The position numbers and the translations under genes were made by a program. A stretch of DNA of 64,000 nt from contig CAWJSX010000005.1 of assembly GCA_963845675.1 (NCBI GenBank), positions 372,001 to 436,000 on the forward strand, written 5' to 3'. The notes under the pieces are model-generated. The model worked only from the letters and a program-made list of their open reading frames with translations, was not told the origin of the DNA and searched no databases. This document shows positions 1 through 7,599 of this stretch, one piece after another (the stretch's first letter is position 1; every line of letters starts with the position of its first letter). The DNA comes from CAWJMD01 sp963845675. GTDB taxonomy: Bacteria > Actinomycetota > Actinomycetes > Actinomycetales > CAWJMD01.

Positions 1-1
1 C

Positions 2-37
2 GGCCTGGTGGCCTACCTCAAGCGTGAGAAGGGCTGA
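2..37 (+). CDS. DUF4177-family protein, C-terminal end only
   Basis: Only the last eleven codons are inside the window, reading GLVAYLKREKG followed by TGA. Small DUF4177 proteins (Rv3678A-like, about 50-60 aa) commonly end with a LVAYLKR-type strand, and this gene sits directly before ridA in Mycobacterium. It ends 3 bases before the RidA GTG, so the two are probably one transcript. The function of the family is unknown. The identification rests on the short tail and on gene order, so it is moderate at best. Confidence 0.5.
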   Translation, partial: GLVAYLKREKG

Positions 38-40
38 TCC

Positions 41-514
41 GTGGGCGAGAACCGTGTGGAGTCGCGCCTGTCCGAGCTCGGTCTGACGCTGCCGAGCGTG
101 CCCGCGCCGCTCGCCGCGTACGTCCCCGCCGTGACGACGGGCGCCTACGTCTACACGTCGGGCCAGCTGCCGATGGTCGACGGTGCGCTCGTCGAGGCCG
201 GTGTCGTCGGCGACGAGCCGGGCGACGTCAGCGTCGAGCGGGGTGCCGAGCTCGCCCGCCTGTGCGCCCTCAACGCGCTCGCTGCCGTGAAGTCGCAGGT
301 GGGCGACCTCGACCGCGTCCGCGTCGTGAAGGTCGTCGGCTTCGTCGCCAGCCGCCCGGGCTTCGGTGGCCAGCCGAAGGTGGTCAACGGCGCGAGCGAG
401 CTGCTCGGCGAGGTCCTCGGCGACCAGGGGGTCCACGCCCGCAGCGCCGTCGGCGTCGCCGCCCTGCCGCTCAACGCCCCCGTCGAGGTCGAGCTGACCG
501 TCGAGGTGCTCTGA
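41..514 (+). CDS. RidA/YjgF-family enamine/imine deaminase-like protein
   Basis: This 157-aa protein spans the YjgF/YER057c/UK114 fold: an N-terminal strand, the TSGQLP segment near residue 46, a central helix (LNALAAVKSQVG) and a C-terminal part where the family has its binding-pocket arginine (HARSAVGVAALPLNAPVEVE). Classical RidA hydrolyses reactive 2-aminoacrylate intermediates. This longer version, which starts at GTG 41 with an approximately 25-residue N-terminal extension, resembles mycobacterial Rv3678c, whose substrate is not established. It follows the DUF4177 gene by 3 bases and ends 3 bases from the convergent MerR gene, leaving no room for a terminator. Confidence 0.85.
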   Translation: MGENRVESRLSELGLTLPSVPAPLAAYVPAVTTGAYVYTSGQLPMVDGALVEAGVVGDEPGDVSVERGAELARLCALNALAAVKSQVGDLDRVRVVKVVGFVASRPGFGGQPKVVNGASELLGEVLGDQGVHARSAVGVAALPLNAPVEVELTVEVL

Positions 515-517
515 CCG

Positions 518-1195
518 TCAGGTCGTCAGGCGGGTGGCCAGCACGTCGGCGAAGGCCGTGGTCACCAGCTGCAGCATGAGCTGACGGGTCTCGTCGTCCC
601 CCCTGCCCTCGCCCAGCGCCTCGAGCACGCCACGCAGGTCGTCGACGACGAGTGCGGCGGCCCGCGCGCCCATCATGCCGAGCGCCGTGCTCTTGTCCAG
701 GTCGACGCCACGCGCCGACAGCGCACTGACGAGACCGAGGCCGACGGCGCTGGAGTGCGGCCGGCCGCCCTCGCAGCTGATCAGGCCCGCCTCCCTCATC
801 ATCTCGATCGTGCCCGGACGGTGCTCCTCGTAGAACGCGACCGCACTCGGGTCGAGAGGCACGCGCACGGCCATGCGCCAGGCGGCGACGAGGTCCTGGC
901 GACCCAGGCGGCCCAGCTCGTGGTCGGCCGTCCCCCGGTCGATCAGGTCAGCGATCACCTTGAGCGAGAGCCCGTGCTCGTGCAGCCCGCGGATCAGCCG
1001 CAGGCGCGCCACGTGCTCCTGCCGGTAGACCAGGCGCCGACCCACACGGCTGACCGGTGGCAGCAGGCCTCTCTGCTGGTAGGCCCTTACGTTGCGCGGG
1101 GTCATCGCGGCCCGGTCGGCGACCTGCTCCAAGGTCAGCTCGTCGAGGGCTCGGGGCGAGAGACCGTCGGCGGGCGCATCAGTCTGCTGCCCCAT
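518..1195 (-). CDS. MerR-family transcriptional regulator
   Basis: A 225-aa protein. The N-terminal winged helix-turn-helix (about residues 15-85: LTLEQVADRAAMTPRNVRAY, then RGLLPPVSRVGRRLVY) is typical of MerR and is followed by the linker helix HVARLRLIRGLHEHGLSLKVI. The roughly 130-residue C-terminal part has no metal-binding cysteine cluster and looks like a small all-helical effector or dimer domain. The ATG at 1195 was chosen over longer in-frame options because a GAAGGAG ribosome site lies just upstream. It is transcribed toward ridA. The inducer and targets are not visible; autoregulation is possible because GACAG repeats overlap its -10 box. Confidence 0.88.
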   Translation of the reverse strand: MGQQTDAPADGLSPRALDELTLEQVADRAAMTPRNVRAYQQRGLLPPVSRVGRRLVYRQEHVARLRLIRGLHEHGLSLKVIADLIDRGTADHELGRLGRQDLVAAWRMAVRVPLDPSAVAFYEEHRPGTIEMMREAGLISCEGGRPHSSAVGLGLVSALSARGVDLDKSTALGMMGARAAALVVDDLRGVLEALGEGRGDDETRQLMLQLVTTAFADVLATRLTT

Positions 1196-1233
1196 CACCT
1201 TCTCCTTCGTCGCTCTCCCCGGTGCCCTACGGG

Positions 1234-1239
1234 ACAGTA
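1234..1239 (-). promoter_or_regulatory. -10 box of the merR gene with flanking GACAG repeats
   Basis: On the minus strand TACTGT lies about 40 bases upstream of the MerR ATG. Two direct GACAG copies flank and overlap it (plus strand 1233-1246). MerR proteins often bind between -35 and -10, so this is a reasonable operator candidate, though only by inference. Confidence 0.4.
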
Positions 1240-1368
1240 CGTGACAGATCGACCACGCCCGCGCGGCGGCGACCTTCATCGGCCGCACCTGGGACGGTAG
1301 TCCTTTTCGGCCCTCGAAGCCCGTCCCCGGCCCTGCGTCGTGCTCGCTGCGCGCACGGGGCCGGCGCC

Positions 1369-1374
1369 TAGGGT
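1369..1374 (+). promoter_or_regulatory. Leaderless-type -10 box TAGGGT for the Nudix gene
   Basis: TAGGGT is followed by exactly six bases and then the GTG at 1381. No ribosome site is present. This is the spacing expected when transcription starts at the first base of the start codon. Confidence 0.6.
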
Positions 1375-1380
1375 GGCCCC

Positions 1381-2250
1381 GTGACACGCGACTTCCCGAC
1401 CCCTCCGACGCTGGCCGAACGGGCCGTGCAGTGGCTGGCGTCCCCGGGACCGTCACCCGCGGAGCCCGTGCCGCCCCGGCCCGCAGCCACGGTCGTGCTG
1501 GTGCGTGACCCCTCCGTTGGCGACGACGGACCCGAGATCTTCCTGCTGCGACGCCAGCGCACGATGGCGTTCGCCGCCGGCATGCTCGCCTTCCCGGGCG
1601 GCGGGGTCGACGCGCGCGACGGCGACGACCTGGACCTGCCGTGGGCGGGTCCGGCCCCGCACGCATGGGCCTCCCGGATGGGCGTGCCCGCCCCGGAGGC
1701 GGTCTCGCTGGTGTGCGCGGCCGTGCGGGAGACGTTCGAGGAGTGCGGGGTGCTGCTGGCGGGGGCGGCGGGTCGCACCGAGGTCGTGGACGTGCGCGAC
1801 CCCTCGTGGGAGACCGACCGGCAGCGGCTGCTGAGCCGTGACGTCGCCCTCTCGGACCTGCTCGTCGAGCGCTCGCTCGTGCTGCGCAGCGACCTGCTGC
1901 GGCCGTTCGCGCACTGGACCACGCCGGACTTCGAGCCCCGCCGCTACGACACGTGGTTCTTCCTGGCACTGGTCCCGCCGGAGCAGCGGGCGCGGCACCT
2001 CGGCGGCGAGGCGTCGGCGTCCGGCTGGCTCTCCGCGCGGCGTGCGCTCGCCGACCATGAGGCCGGCTCGGTGGCGATGCTCCCGCCGACGCAGGTCGCG
2101 GTGGAGGACGTCGCGGCCTTCGCGTCCGTCGAGGAGCTGTGGGGCGCCTCCCGGGACCTCACCGAGGTGGTGCCGCGTCTGGTCGACCTGGACGGCGTCG
2201 TCGTCCTGCGCACCGAGCTGCCGGCACGGCGGGATGGGGCGGCGCGGTGA
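1381..2250 (+). CDS. NUDT19-like Nudix hydrolase
   Basis: A 289-aa protein. The Nudix box is split: FPGGGVDARD (about residues 72-81) is separated by about 40 residues from the catalytic half RETFEECGVLL (about residues 116-126). That insertion inside the box is a hallmark of NUDT19-type hydrolases, which act on CoA or acyl-CoA derivatives, so a related nucleotide-diphosphate substrate is likely but unproven. The C-terminal region (HWTTPDFEPRRYDTWFFLA) is also typical. The GTG start is fixed by the leaderless promoter. Its stop overlaps the next GTG by 4 bases (GTGA), so translation of the metallo-beta-lactamase gene is probably coupled. Confidence 0.85.
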   Translation: MTRDFPTPPTLAERAVQWLASPGPSPAEPVPPRPAATVVLVRDPSVGDDGPEIFLLRRQRTMAFAAGMLAFPGGGVDARDGDDLDLPWAGPAPHAWASRMGVPAPEAVSLVCAAVRETFEECGVLLAGAAGRTEVVDVRDPSWETDRQRLLSRDVALSDLLVERSLVLRSDLLRPFAHWTTPDFEPRRYDTWFFLALVPPEQRARHLGGEASASGWLSARRALADHEAGSVAMLPPTQVAVEDVAAFASVEELWGASRDLTEVVPRLVDLDGVVVLRTELPARRDGAAR

Positions 2251-3077
2251 GTGGCCCCGCTCTCATCGGCACGACCGGCGGCCCGGGATGGACCGGTGGC
2301 GTCGTCAGCGAGCGGGCGCACTGCGTGCTGGCCCCCAACCCCGGCCCGATGACCCTGGACGGCACCAACACCTGGGTCGTGTCGGTGCCCGGGACCGCCA
2401 CGGTCGTGATCGACCCGGGCCCGGACCACCGAGGTCACCTGCGTGCCGTCCTGGAGGTCGCCGAGCGTGCGGACGCTCCCGTCCGTGAGGTCCTCCTCAC
2501 GCACGGCCACCTCGACCACAGTGAGGGTGCCTCGGCCTTCGCGAGCCTGGTCGGCGGCGTGCCCGTCCGTGCCCTCGACCCCGCGCACCGCCTCGGCGGC
2601 GAGGGCCTCGGGGACGGGGACGTGGTCGACCTCGGTGACACCCTGCTGCGGGTGGCGGCGACGCCGGGACACACGTCCGACTCGCTGACGTTCCTGCTGG
2701 AGGGCCCAGGGGGGACGGGGCTGCTCACCGGCGACACCGTGCTCGGACGCGGCACCACCGTCGTCGCCCACCCCGACGGTCGCCTCGGCCCGTACCTCGA
2801 GTCTCTGCGGCGGCTGCGGGACCTGGCCGACCGCGTCGGCGGGGCCCGCGTCCTGCCCGGGCACGGCCCCGTGCTGGAGGACGCCCAGGCGGCCGTGGAC
2901 GCCTACCTGTCCCACCGTGAGGCGCGACTGGAGCAGGTGCGTGCCGCCGTCGCGGCCGGCGACACGACGCCCGGCGAGGTCGTGCGACGTGTCTACGCCG
3001 ACGTCGACCCGGTGCTGTGGCCCGCTGCGGAGCTCAGCGTCCGGGCCCAGCTGGAGTACCTCGACGTCGCCGGCTGA
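2247..3077 (+). CDS. Metallo-beta-lactamase fold hydrolase (LACTB2/Rv3677c type)
   Basis: A 276-aa protein with the zinc signature THGHLDHSEG (about residues 85-94), downstream metal ligands in TPGHTSDS and LLTGDTVLG, and a C-terminal histidine in LPGHGP. The N-terminal NPGPMTLDGTNTWVV segment and the C-terminal helical domain match the LACTB2 subgroup, some of whose members are ribonucleases; in Mycobacterium the ortholog also lies beside crp and ridA. The start is the GTG at 2247, which overlaps the upstream Nudix stop; upstream in-frame codons lie inside the Nudix gene. The physiological substrate is unknown. Confidence 0.87.
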   Translation: MSGPALIGTTGGPGWTGGVVSERAHCVLAPNPGPMTLDGTNTWVVSVPGTATVVIDPGPDHRGHLRAVLEVAERADAPVREVLLTHGHLDHSEGASAFASLVGGVPVRALDPAHRLGGEGLGDGDVVDLGDTLLRVAATPGHTSDSLTFLLEGPGGTGLLTGDTVLGRGTTVVAHPDGRLGPYLESLRRLRDLADRVGGARVLPGHGPVLEDAQAAVDAYLSHREARLEQVRAAVAAGDTTPGEVVRRVYADVDPVLWPAAELSVRAQLEYLDVAG

Positions 3078-3129
3078 GCACTCGCTCCGAGCGTGCGCCC
3101 TCGCCGCGCCTGTCCGTGTGGCCTGACGG

Positions 3130-3807
3130 TCAGCGCGCGCGGCGCCCGAGCCGATCGACGTCGAGGAGCACCACGGCGCGGGCCTCGAGACGGATCCAGC
3201 CGCGGCCGGCGAAGTCGGCGAGCGCCTTGTTGACGGTCTCGCGGGAGGCGCCGACGAGCTGGGCCAGCTCCTCCTGCGTCAGCTCGTGCGCGACGAGCAC
3301 GCCGGCGTCGGTCTGCCGGCCGAAGCGGCGGGACAGGTCGAGGAGGGCCTTGGCCACGCGTCCGGGCACGTCGCTGAACACGAGGTCGGCCAGCGAGTCG
3401 TTGGTGCGGCGCAGTCTCCGGGCCAGTGCCTGCAGCAGGTGGCGGGCCACCTCGGGGCGACCGGTGAGCCACGTCTGGAGGTCGGCGTTGCCCAGGCCGA
3501 CGAGCTGGGCGTCCGACACCGCGGTGGCCGTCGCCGTCCGAGGACCGGGGTCGAAGAGGGAGAGCTCGCCGAACATCTCGCCCGGCCCCAGCACGGTGAG
3601 GAGGTTCTCGCGGCCGTCGCCGGACGTGCGTCCGAGCTTGATCTTCCCCGTGGTGATGACGAACAGGCGCTCGCCCGGCTCGCCCTCCTGGAAGAGCACG
3701 TCGCCTCGCGGGAGGTCGACCCGGGACATCGTCCCCAGCAGGGCCGCGGCGGCTTCGTCGTCCAAGCCGGCGAAGAGCGGGGCCCTGCGCACCACGTCGT
3801 CGTCCAC
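3130..3807 (-). CDS. crp: Crp/Fnr-family transcriptional regulator (Rv3676/GlxR-like)
   Basis: A 225-aa protein, the same length as mycobacterial Crp. Residues about 10-120 form the cyclic-nucleotide-binding barrel, including GEPGERLFVITTGKIKL and the phosphate-binding cassette GEMFGELSLFDPGPRTATA (Glu plus Arg). A long dimer helix follows, then a helix-turn-helix near the C-terminus (LTQEELAQLVGASRETVNKA). The GTG at 3807 was chosen because GAGGAG lies 5 bases upstream; a GTG at 3813 would abut that site. It is convergent with the metallo-beta-lactamase gene. It is likely a cAMP-responsive global regulator, by family and synteny. Confidence 0.92.
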   Translation of the reverse strand: MDDDVVRRAPLFAGLDDEAAAALLGTMSRVDLPRGDVLFQEGEPGERLFVITTGKIKLGRTSGDGRENLLTVLGPGEMFGELSLFDPGPRTATATAVSDAQLVGLGNADLQTWLTGRPEVARHLLQALARRLRRTNDSLADLVFSDVPGRVAKALLDLSRRFGRQTDAGVLVAHELTQEELAQLVGASRETVNKALADFAGRGWIRLEARAVVLLDVDRLGRRAR

Positions 3808-3922
3808 GTCCACTCCTCGACTGTCGCCGGTCCTGATGCGCCCCCCGTCCCGACCGGGTGACCGGCAGGCTCCCGGGGTCGGACGGGGGCAGTCTGCCAC
3901 CCCGGCACGACCCTGCGCGCCC

Positions 3923-4378
3923 TCAGCCGCGCGCGCCGCTCCTCAGGGTCGCCCCCGGATCGGCGGCCAGTGCCCGCACGAGGTCCTCGGTGACGTGCTC
4001 GAGCCGTCCGTCGAGACGCCTCTCGTGGACGGCGAGCCGCCGTCCGGCGTCCGTCAGGGCCTCCAGGTGTGAGCCGACGCCCTGGGACGGCCAGTCGAGG
4101 ACGAGGCGCGAGATCTCCTCGGCGGTCGGCGTCCTGGTCCCCTCCCACGGGGTCCCGACGCAGGTCGCCTCCGAGGCCAGGTCGTCCAGCGGCCCGAGCG
4201 CGCACGCCACGAGCAGGTCGGTTCGCGCGCGGACCAGGCGTTGGAGGTAGCGGCAGTGAGACAGCTCGGCGAGGACGTCCTGCCTGGCGCGCCGCAACGA
4301 CGGCACGGCGGGCCCGACCGCAAGGTCTTCCCCGGGGCTGAAGGCCGGCGGAACCGGCTGGAGGCTGGTGGTGCTCAC
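3923..4378 (-). CDS. RsiG/AmfC-like two-helix protein with altered ligand residues (tentative)
   Basis: About 151 aa if the GTG at 4378 is used; an in-frame GTG at 4432 would add 18 residues and I cannot decide between them. The protein is mostly helical. Residues 44-56 (YLQRLVRARTDLL) align without gaps to the first long helix of RsiG, the c-di-GMP-dependent anti-sigma factor of Streptomyces. GRRLAVHERRLDGRLEHV near residues 110-127 aligns to the second helix. The known ligand motif E(X)3S(X)2R(X)3Q(X)3D reads L39, R43, Q46, R50, D54 in helix 1, and the S/R/Q/D positions read A, E, D, E in helix 2. If homologous, it probably does not bind c-di-GMP in the same way. The alignment is from memory. 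Confidence 0.45.
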   Translation of the reverse strand: MSTTSLQPVPPAFSPGEDLAVGPAVPSLRRARQDVLAELSHCRYLQRLVRARTDLLVACALGPLDDLASEATCVGTPWEGTRTPTAEEISRLVLDWPSQGVGSHLEALTDAGRRLAVHERRLDGRLEHVTEDLVRALAADPGATLRSGARG

Positions 4379-4555
4379 GCCACATCGTCGTCCTGCGGTG
4401 GCTGCCTCTTGAGTGCCGTGCGACCGCGTCACCCGTGCGGCTCAGGGTGCGGGAGCATGTCGCGGTCTGAGGGCCTCACCGGACCTGCACCCGCCTGCAC
4501 ACAACCTCCACCGGACCCCCTGACCTCTTGCCGGACAACGCAGTCCGCGTCTGCC

Positions 4556-4561
4556 TAGCGT
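4556..4561 (+). promoter_or_regulatory. Leaderless-type -10 box TAGCGT for the DUF4173 gene
   Basis: TAGCGT is followed by seven bases and the ATG at 4569, with no ribosome site. This decides the start: the in-frame GTG at 4560 would fall inside the -10 box itself. Confidence 0.55.
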
Positions 4562-4568
4562 GTGCCCC

Positions 4569-6110
4569 ATGACCGAATCGACTCCTGTGACCCCGTCCGC
4601 CGCGCCACCTGCAGCACGCCGCCCGGCGACGCCGTCCCCGCGGCCCCCCGGCGCCGCGGAGGAGGCGCTCGCGACCTTCTGGCGGGGATGGACCCGGACC
4701 GTCCCGACCACGGTTGCGGCGCTGTGCCTGGCCGCCGGGGTCGCGGGCGGCGCACTGCTGGTCGACGCCCAGGTCGGTCTCGGGGCCGCACTGGTCGGTG
4801 CCGCGGTCTGGGCCGCCGCGGCGCCGGCGCTCGTGCGGCGGCGGGCCCCCGGGGATCTCGTCACCGCCGCCCTGTCCGTCGCCCTCGTGGCCGTCTGCGC
4901 GGTCCGCGACGCGGAGTGGGTCGTCGCCGTCTGCCTCCTGGTCGCCGCGGGGACGGGTGCCGTGGCGTCGACCGGCGCCCGCACCGCGCTCGCGGTCGCG
5001 GTCAGCCCCCTGACCTGGGCGGCGGGTGCGCTCCGGACGGTGCCGTGGCTCACCCGCTACGTCGGACGGGCCGTCGGGAAGCGGCGTGCCTCGGTGCTCG
5101 TGGCCGTGCGCAGCGTCGCGGTCACGACCGCCCTGCTGGTGGTCTTCGGCGTGCTGTTCGCGAGCGCCGACACCGTCTTCGCCAGCTACCTTCCCCGGTT
5201 CGACCTGGGGCTCCTGCCCGCGCAGGTGGTGGTGGGGACGCTGGTCGCCCTGACGGCGGCGACGGTCGCGCACCTGGCCCTCGCGCCCCCGCCCTGGTCA
5301 CGGACGACCCTGCCGGCCGCCCGGGCCGCGCGTCGGGGGGAGTGGCTCCTGCCGGTGCTGGCGCTCGACGCGATGGTCCTGGCGTTCGTGCTCGTGCAGG
5401 TCGGTGCCCTGCTCGGCGGACACCGCCACGTGCTGGAGACCGCGGGCCTGACCTACGCCGAGTACACGCGGCAGGGCTTCGCCCAGCTGGCCGTCGCGAC
5501 CGCCCTCACCCTGGTGGTCGTCGCCGTGGCCGCCCGTCGCGCGCCGAGGGTCACGCAGCGTGACCGTCTTCTGACCAGTGGGGCACTCGGGTTGCTCTGT
5601 CTGGCCACCCTGGGGGTCGTGGCCTCGGCCCTGCGCCGGATGGACCTGTACGTCGACGCCTTCGGCCTGACCCGCCTGCGCCTGCTGGCCGTCGTGATCG
5701 AGCTGGTGCTCGGCGCGGTGCTGGTGCTGGTCCTGGCGGCGGGGGTCCGGTGGCGTGGCGACTGGCTGCCCCGGTCGGTCGTGCAGGTCACGGCGGTCGC
5801 CGTCCTGGTCCTGGCGGCGCTCAACCCGGACGGCCTGATCGTCCGCCACAACACCTCGACACAGCTCGACGCGGCCGTGGACGTCTCCTACCTGGGAGGT
5901 CTGTCGGCCGACTCCGTCCCCGCCAAGGCGACCCTGGAGGAGCCTCTGCGCTCGTGCCTGCTGGGCCTCAGTTCGCCGCCTCGGACGGGTGACGGGCCGG
6001 CGGAGTGGAACCTCGGCAGAGCCCGGGCGAAGGACCTGCTGGGCGCTGGTGGGCCGGGTCCCGGCGCCGGCTGGCCCGCCTGCGAGGACTACCAGCGGGG
6101 GGACCGCTGA
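4569..6110 (+). CDS. DUF4173/DUF4153-family multi-spanning membrane protein
   Basis: A 513-aa protein with about ten to twelve hydrophobic segments after a proline/alanine-rich cytoplasmic N-terminus of about 40 residues. Family marks are ETAGLTYAEYTRQGFAQL (about residues 293-310), the following membrane helices, NPDGLIVRHNTST and the DVSYLGGLSADSVP segment near the C-terminus. Members are found across Actinobacteria and Firmicutes, often beside sensor or regulatory genes; no biochemical role is established. It is a monocistronic gene with its own leaderless promoter. It ends 29 bases before nth, which also has its own promoter. Confidence 0.85.
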   Translation: MTESTPVTPSAAPPAARRPATPSPRPPGAAEEALATFWRGWTRTVPTTVAALCLAAGVAGGALLVDAQVGLGAALVGAAVWAAAAPALVRRRAPGDLVTAALSVALVAVCAVRDAEWVVAVCLLVAAGTGAVASTGARTALAVAVSPLTWAAGALRTVPWLTRYVGRAVGKRRASVLVAVRSVAVTTALLVVFGVLFASADTVFASYLPRFDLGLLPAQVVVGTLVALTAATVAHLALAPPPWSRTTLPAARAARRGEWLLPVLALDAMVLAFVLVQVGALLGGHRHVLETAGLTYAEYTRQGFAQLAVATALTLVVVAVAARRAPRVTQRDRLLTSGALGLLCLATLGVVASALRRMDLYVDAFGLTRLRLLAVVIELVLGAVLVLVLAAGVRWRGDWLPRSVVQVTAVAVLVLAALNPDGLIVRHNTSTQLDAAVDVSYLGGLSADSVPAKATLEEPLRSCLLGLSSPPRTGDGPAEWNLGRARAKDLLGAGGPGPGAGWPACEDYQRGDR

Positions 6111-6127
6111 GCGTCGCTCCCTCTGCG

Positions 6128-6133
6128 TAGGGT
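6128..6133 (+). promoter_or_regulatory. Leaderless-type -10 box TAGGGT for nth
   Basis: TAGGGT plus six bases plus GTG at 6140 is the same arrangement, base for base in the box, as upstream of the Nudix gene at 1381. Confidence 0.6.
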
Positions 6134-6139
6134 GGCGAC

Positions 6140-6874
6140 GTGACCCGCCGTGCCACCGTGCCCCCCACGACGACCGGCCGCCGGCGTGCGGCCCGCAAGA
6201 TCCACCGGGTGCTCACCGAGCGTTACCCCGAGGCGCGGTGCGAGCTCGACTTCCGGACGCCGCTGGAGCTGCTCGTGGCCACGGTGCTGTCGGCGCAGAC
6301 CACGGACGTGCGGGTCAATCTCGTCACCCCGGCGCTCTTCGCCCGCTACCCCACCTCGGCCGACTACGCGTCGGCCGACCGTGCCGAGCTCGAGGAGATG
6401 ATCCGGTCCACGGGCTTCTTCCGCGCCAAGGCGAACTCGCTGATCAACCTCGGCCAGCGGCTGATGGAGGAGTTCGACGGCGAGGTGCCCTCCGTCCTCG
6501 AGCAGCTGGTGACGTTGCCGGGGGTGGGCCGCAAGACGGCTAACGTGGTGCTGGGCAACGCCTTCGGCGTCCCCGGCATCACCGTCGACACCCACTTCGG
6601 CCGGCTCGCGCGCCGCTTCGGCTGGACGACCGAGGAGGATCCGGTCAAGGTCGAGCTCGACGTCGCGGACCTCTTCGAGAAGCGGGACTGGACGATGCTG
6701 TCCCACCGCCTGATCTTCCACGGGCGGCGCACCTGCCACGCGCGGCGTCCCGCCTGCGGCGCCTGCCCGGTCGCGGCCCTCTGCCCCTCGTACGGGGCCG
6801 GCGAGGTCGACCCCGTGAAGGCCGCCACGCTGCTGCGGTTCGAGCTGGCCGAGCGGGCCGGGGCGACGGAGTGA
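6140..6874 (+). CDS. nth: Endonuclease III (DNA glycosylase/AP lyase)
   Basis: A 244-aa protein of the helix-hairpin-helix glycosylase family that removes oxidised pyrimidines and cleaves the abasic site. Visible features are the hairpin LPGVGRKTANVV (about residues 126-137) carrying the catalytic lysine, the catalytic aspartate in TVDTH (about residue 149), and the C-terminal iron-sulfur loop with spacing C-X6-C-X2-C-X5-C (CHARRPACGACPVAALC, about residues 199-215). About 20 basic residues extend the N-terminus relative to E. coli Nth. The stop overlaps the next GTG by 4 bases, starting a nth-Nudix-marP coupled operon as in Mycobacterium. Confidence 0.96.
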   Translation: MTRRATVPPTTTGRRRAARKIHRVLTERYPEARCELDFRTPLELLVATVLSAQTTDVRVNLVTPALFARYPTSADYASADRAELEEMIRSTGFFRAKANSLINLGQRLMEEFDGEVPSVLEQLVTLPGVGRKTANVVLGNAFGVPGITVDTHFGRLARRFGWTTEEDPVKVELDVADLFEKRDWTMLSHRLIFHGRRTCHARRPACGACPVAALCPSYGAGEVDPVKAATLLRFELAERAGATE

Positions 6875-7599
6875 GCTCGGACCACGCGCACCTGCCCGGC
6901 TGGGCGCGGCAGATCGCGGACGTGGCGCCGACGATCTCCGGGGAGCAGCTCTCGCGCTTCCTGCCCCCGCCGGGCGGCGGTCACCGGCAGGCGGCCGTCC
7001 TGATGCTCTTCGGGCCCGGTCAGGACGGGGCGGGCGAGGTGCTGCTGCTCGAGCGGGCCTCGTCGATGCGCTCGCACCCGGGTCAGGCGGCCTTCCCCGG
7101 GGGCGCGCTCGACCCTGGCGAGGACGTGGTCACGGCGGCACTGCGCGAGGCGCGCGAGGAGACCGGCCTGGACCCCACAGGGGTCCAGGTGCTGAGCACT
7201 CTGCCGGCGCTCTACCTCTGGCCGTCCAGCTTCGAGGTGACCCCGGTGGTGGGCTGGTGGGCCCGGCCGACGGCGGTGCGCGCGGCGGACCCGCGCGAGG
7301 TGGCCCGCGTGGAGCGGGTGCCGCTGCCGGAGGTGCTCGACCCCGCCAACCGGTTCGTCACGGTCCTGGGCGAGGACTTCCGGGGTCCCGCCTTCGGGGT
7401 CCGCGGCCTGTTCGTGTGGGGGTTCACCGCAGGACTGCTGTCGCGGCTCCTCGCGCTCTCCGGCCTCGAGCGCGCGTGGGACGAGACGGTCGAGCGTCCC
7501 GTCCCGCGCGGCCAGCTGGTCGGACGCCGGCCGGGCCCGCACGACGGCAGCGACCCGGCCGAGTACGACGCCCTCGGCGACGGCGAGGTCGAGCCGTGA
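6871..7599 (+). CDS. CoA-pyrophosphatase-type Nudix hydrolase
   Basis: A 242-aa protein with an intact Nudix box GGALDPGEDVVTAALREARE followed by ETGL (about residues 76-99). Directly before it, LLLERASSMRSHPGQAAFPG matches the CoA-Nudix (NUDT7/8, YeaB) motif, so it probably cleaves CoA or oxidised CoA to 3',5'-ADP and phosphopantetheine. The 40-residue acidic C-terminal tail is not part of the fold. It is coupled by 4-base overlaps to nth upstream and to marP downstream, the same order as Rv3674c-Rv3671c minus the thioredoxin-like gene usually present between them. Confidence 0.88.
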   Translation: MSSDHAHLPGWARQIADVAPTISGEQLSRFLPPPGGGHRQAAVLMLFGPGQDGAGEVLLLERASSMRSHPGQAAFPGGALDPGEDVVTAALREAREETGLDPTGVQVLSTLPALYLWPSSFEVTPVVGWWARPTAVRAADPREVARVERVPLPEVLDPANRFVTVLGEDFRGPAFGVRGLFVWGFTAGLLSRLLALSGLERAWDETVERPVPRGQLVGRRPGPHDGSDPAEYDALGDGEVEP

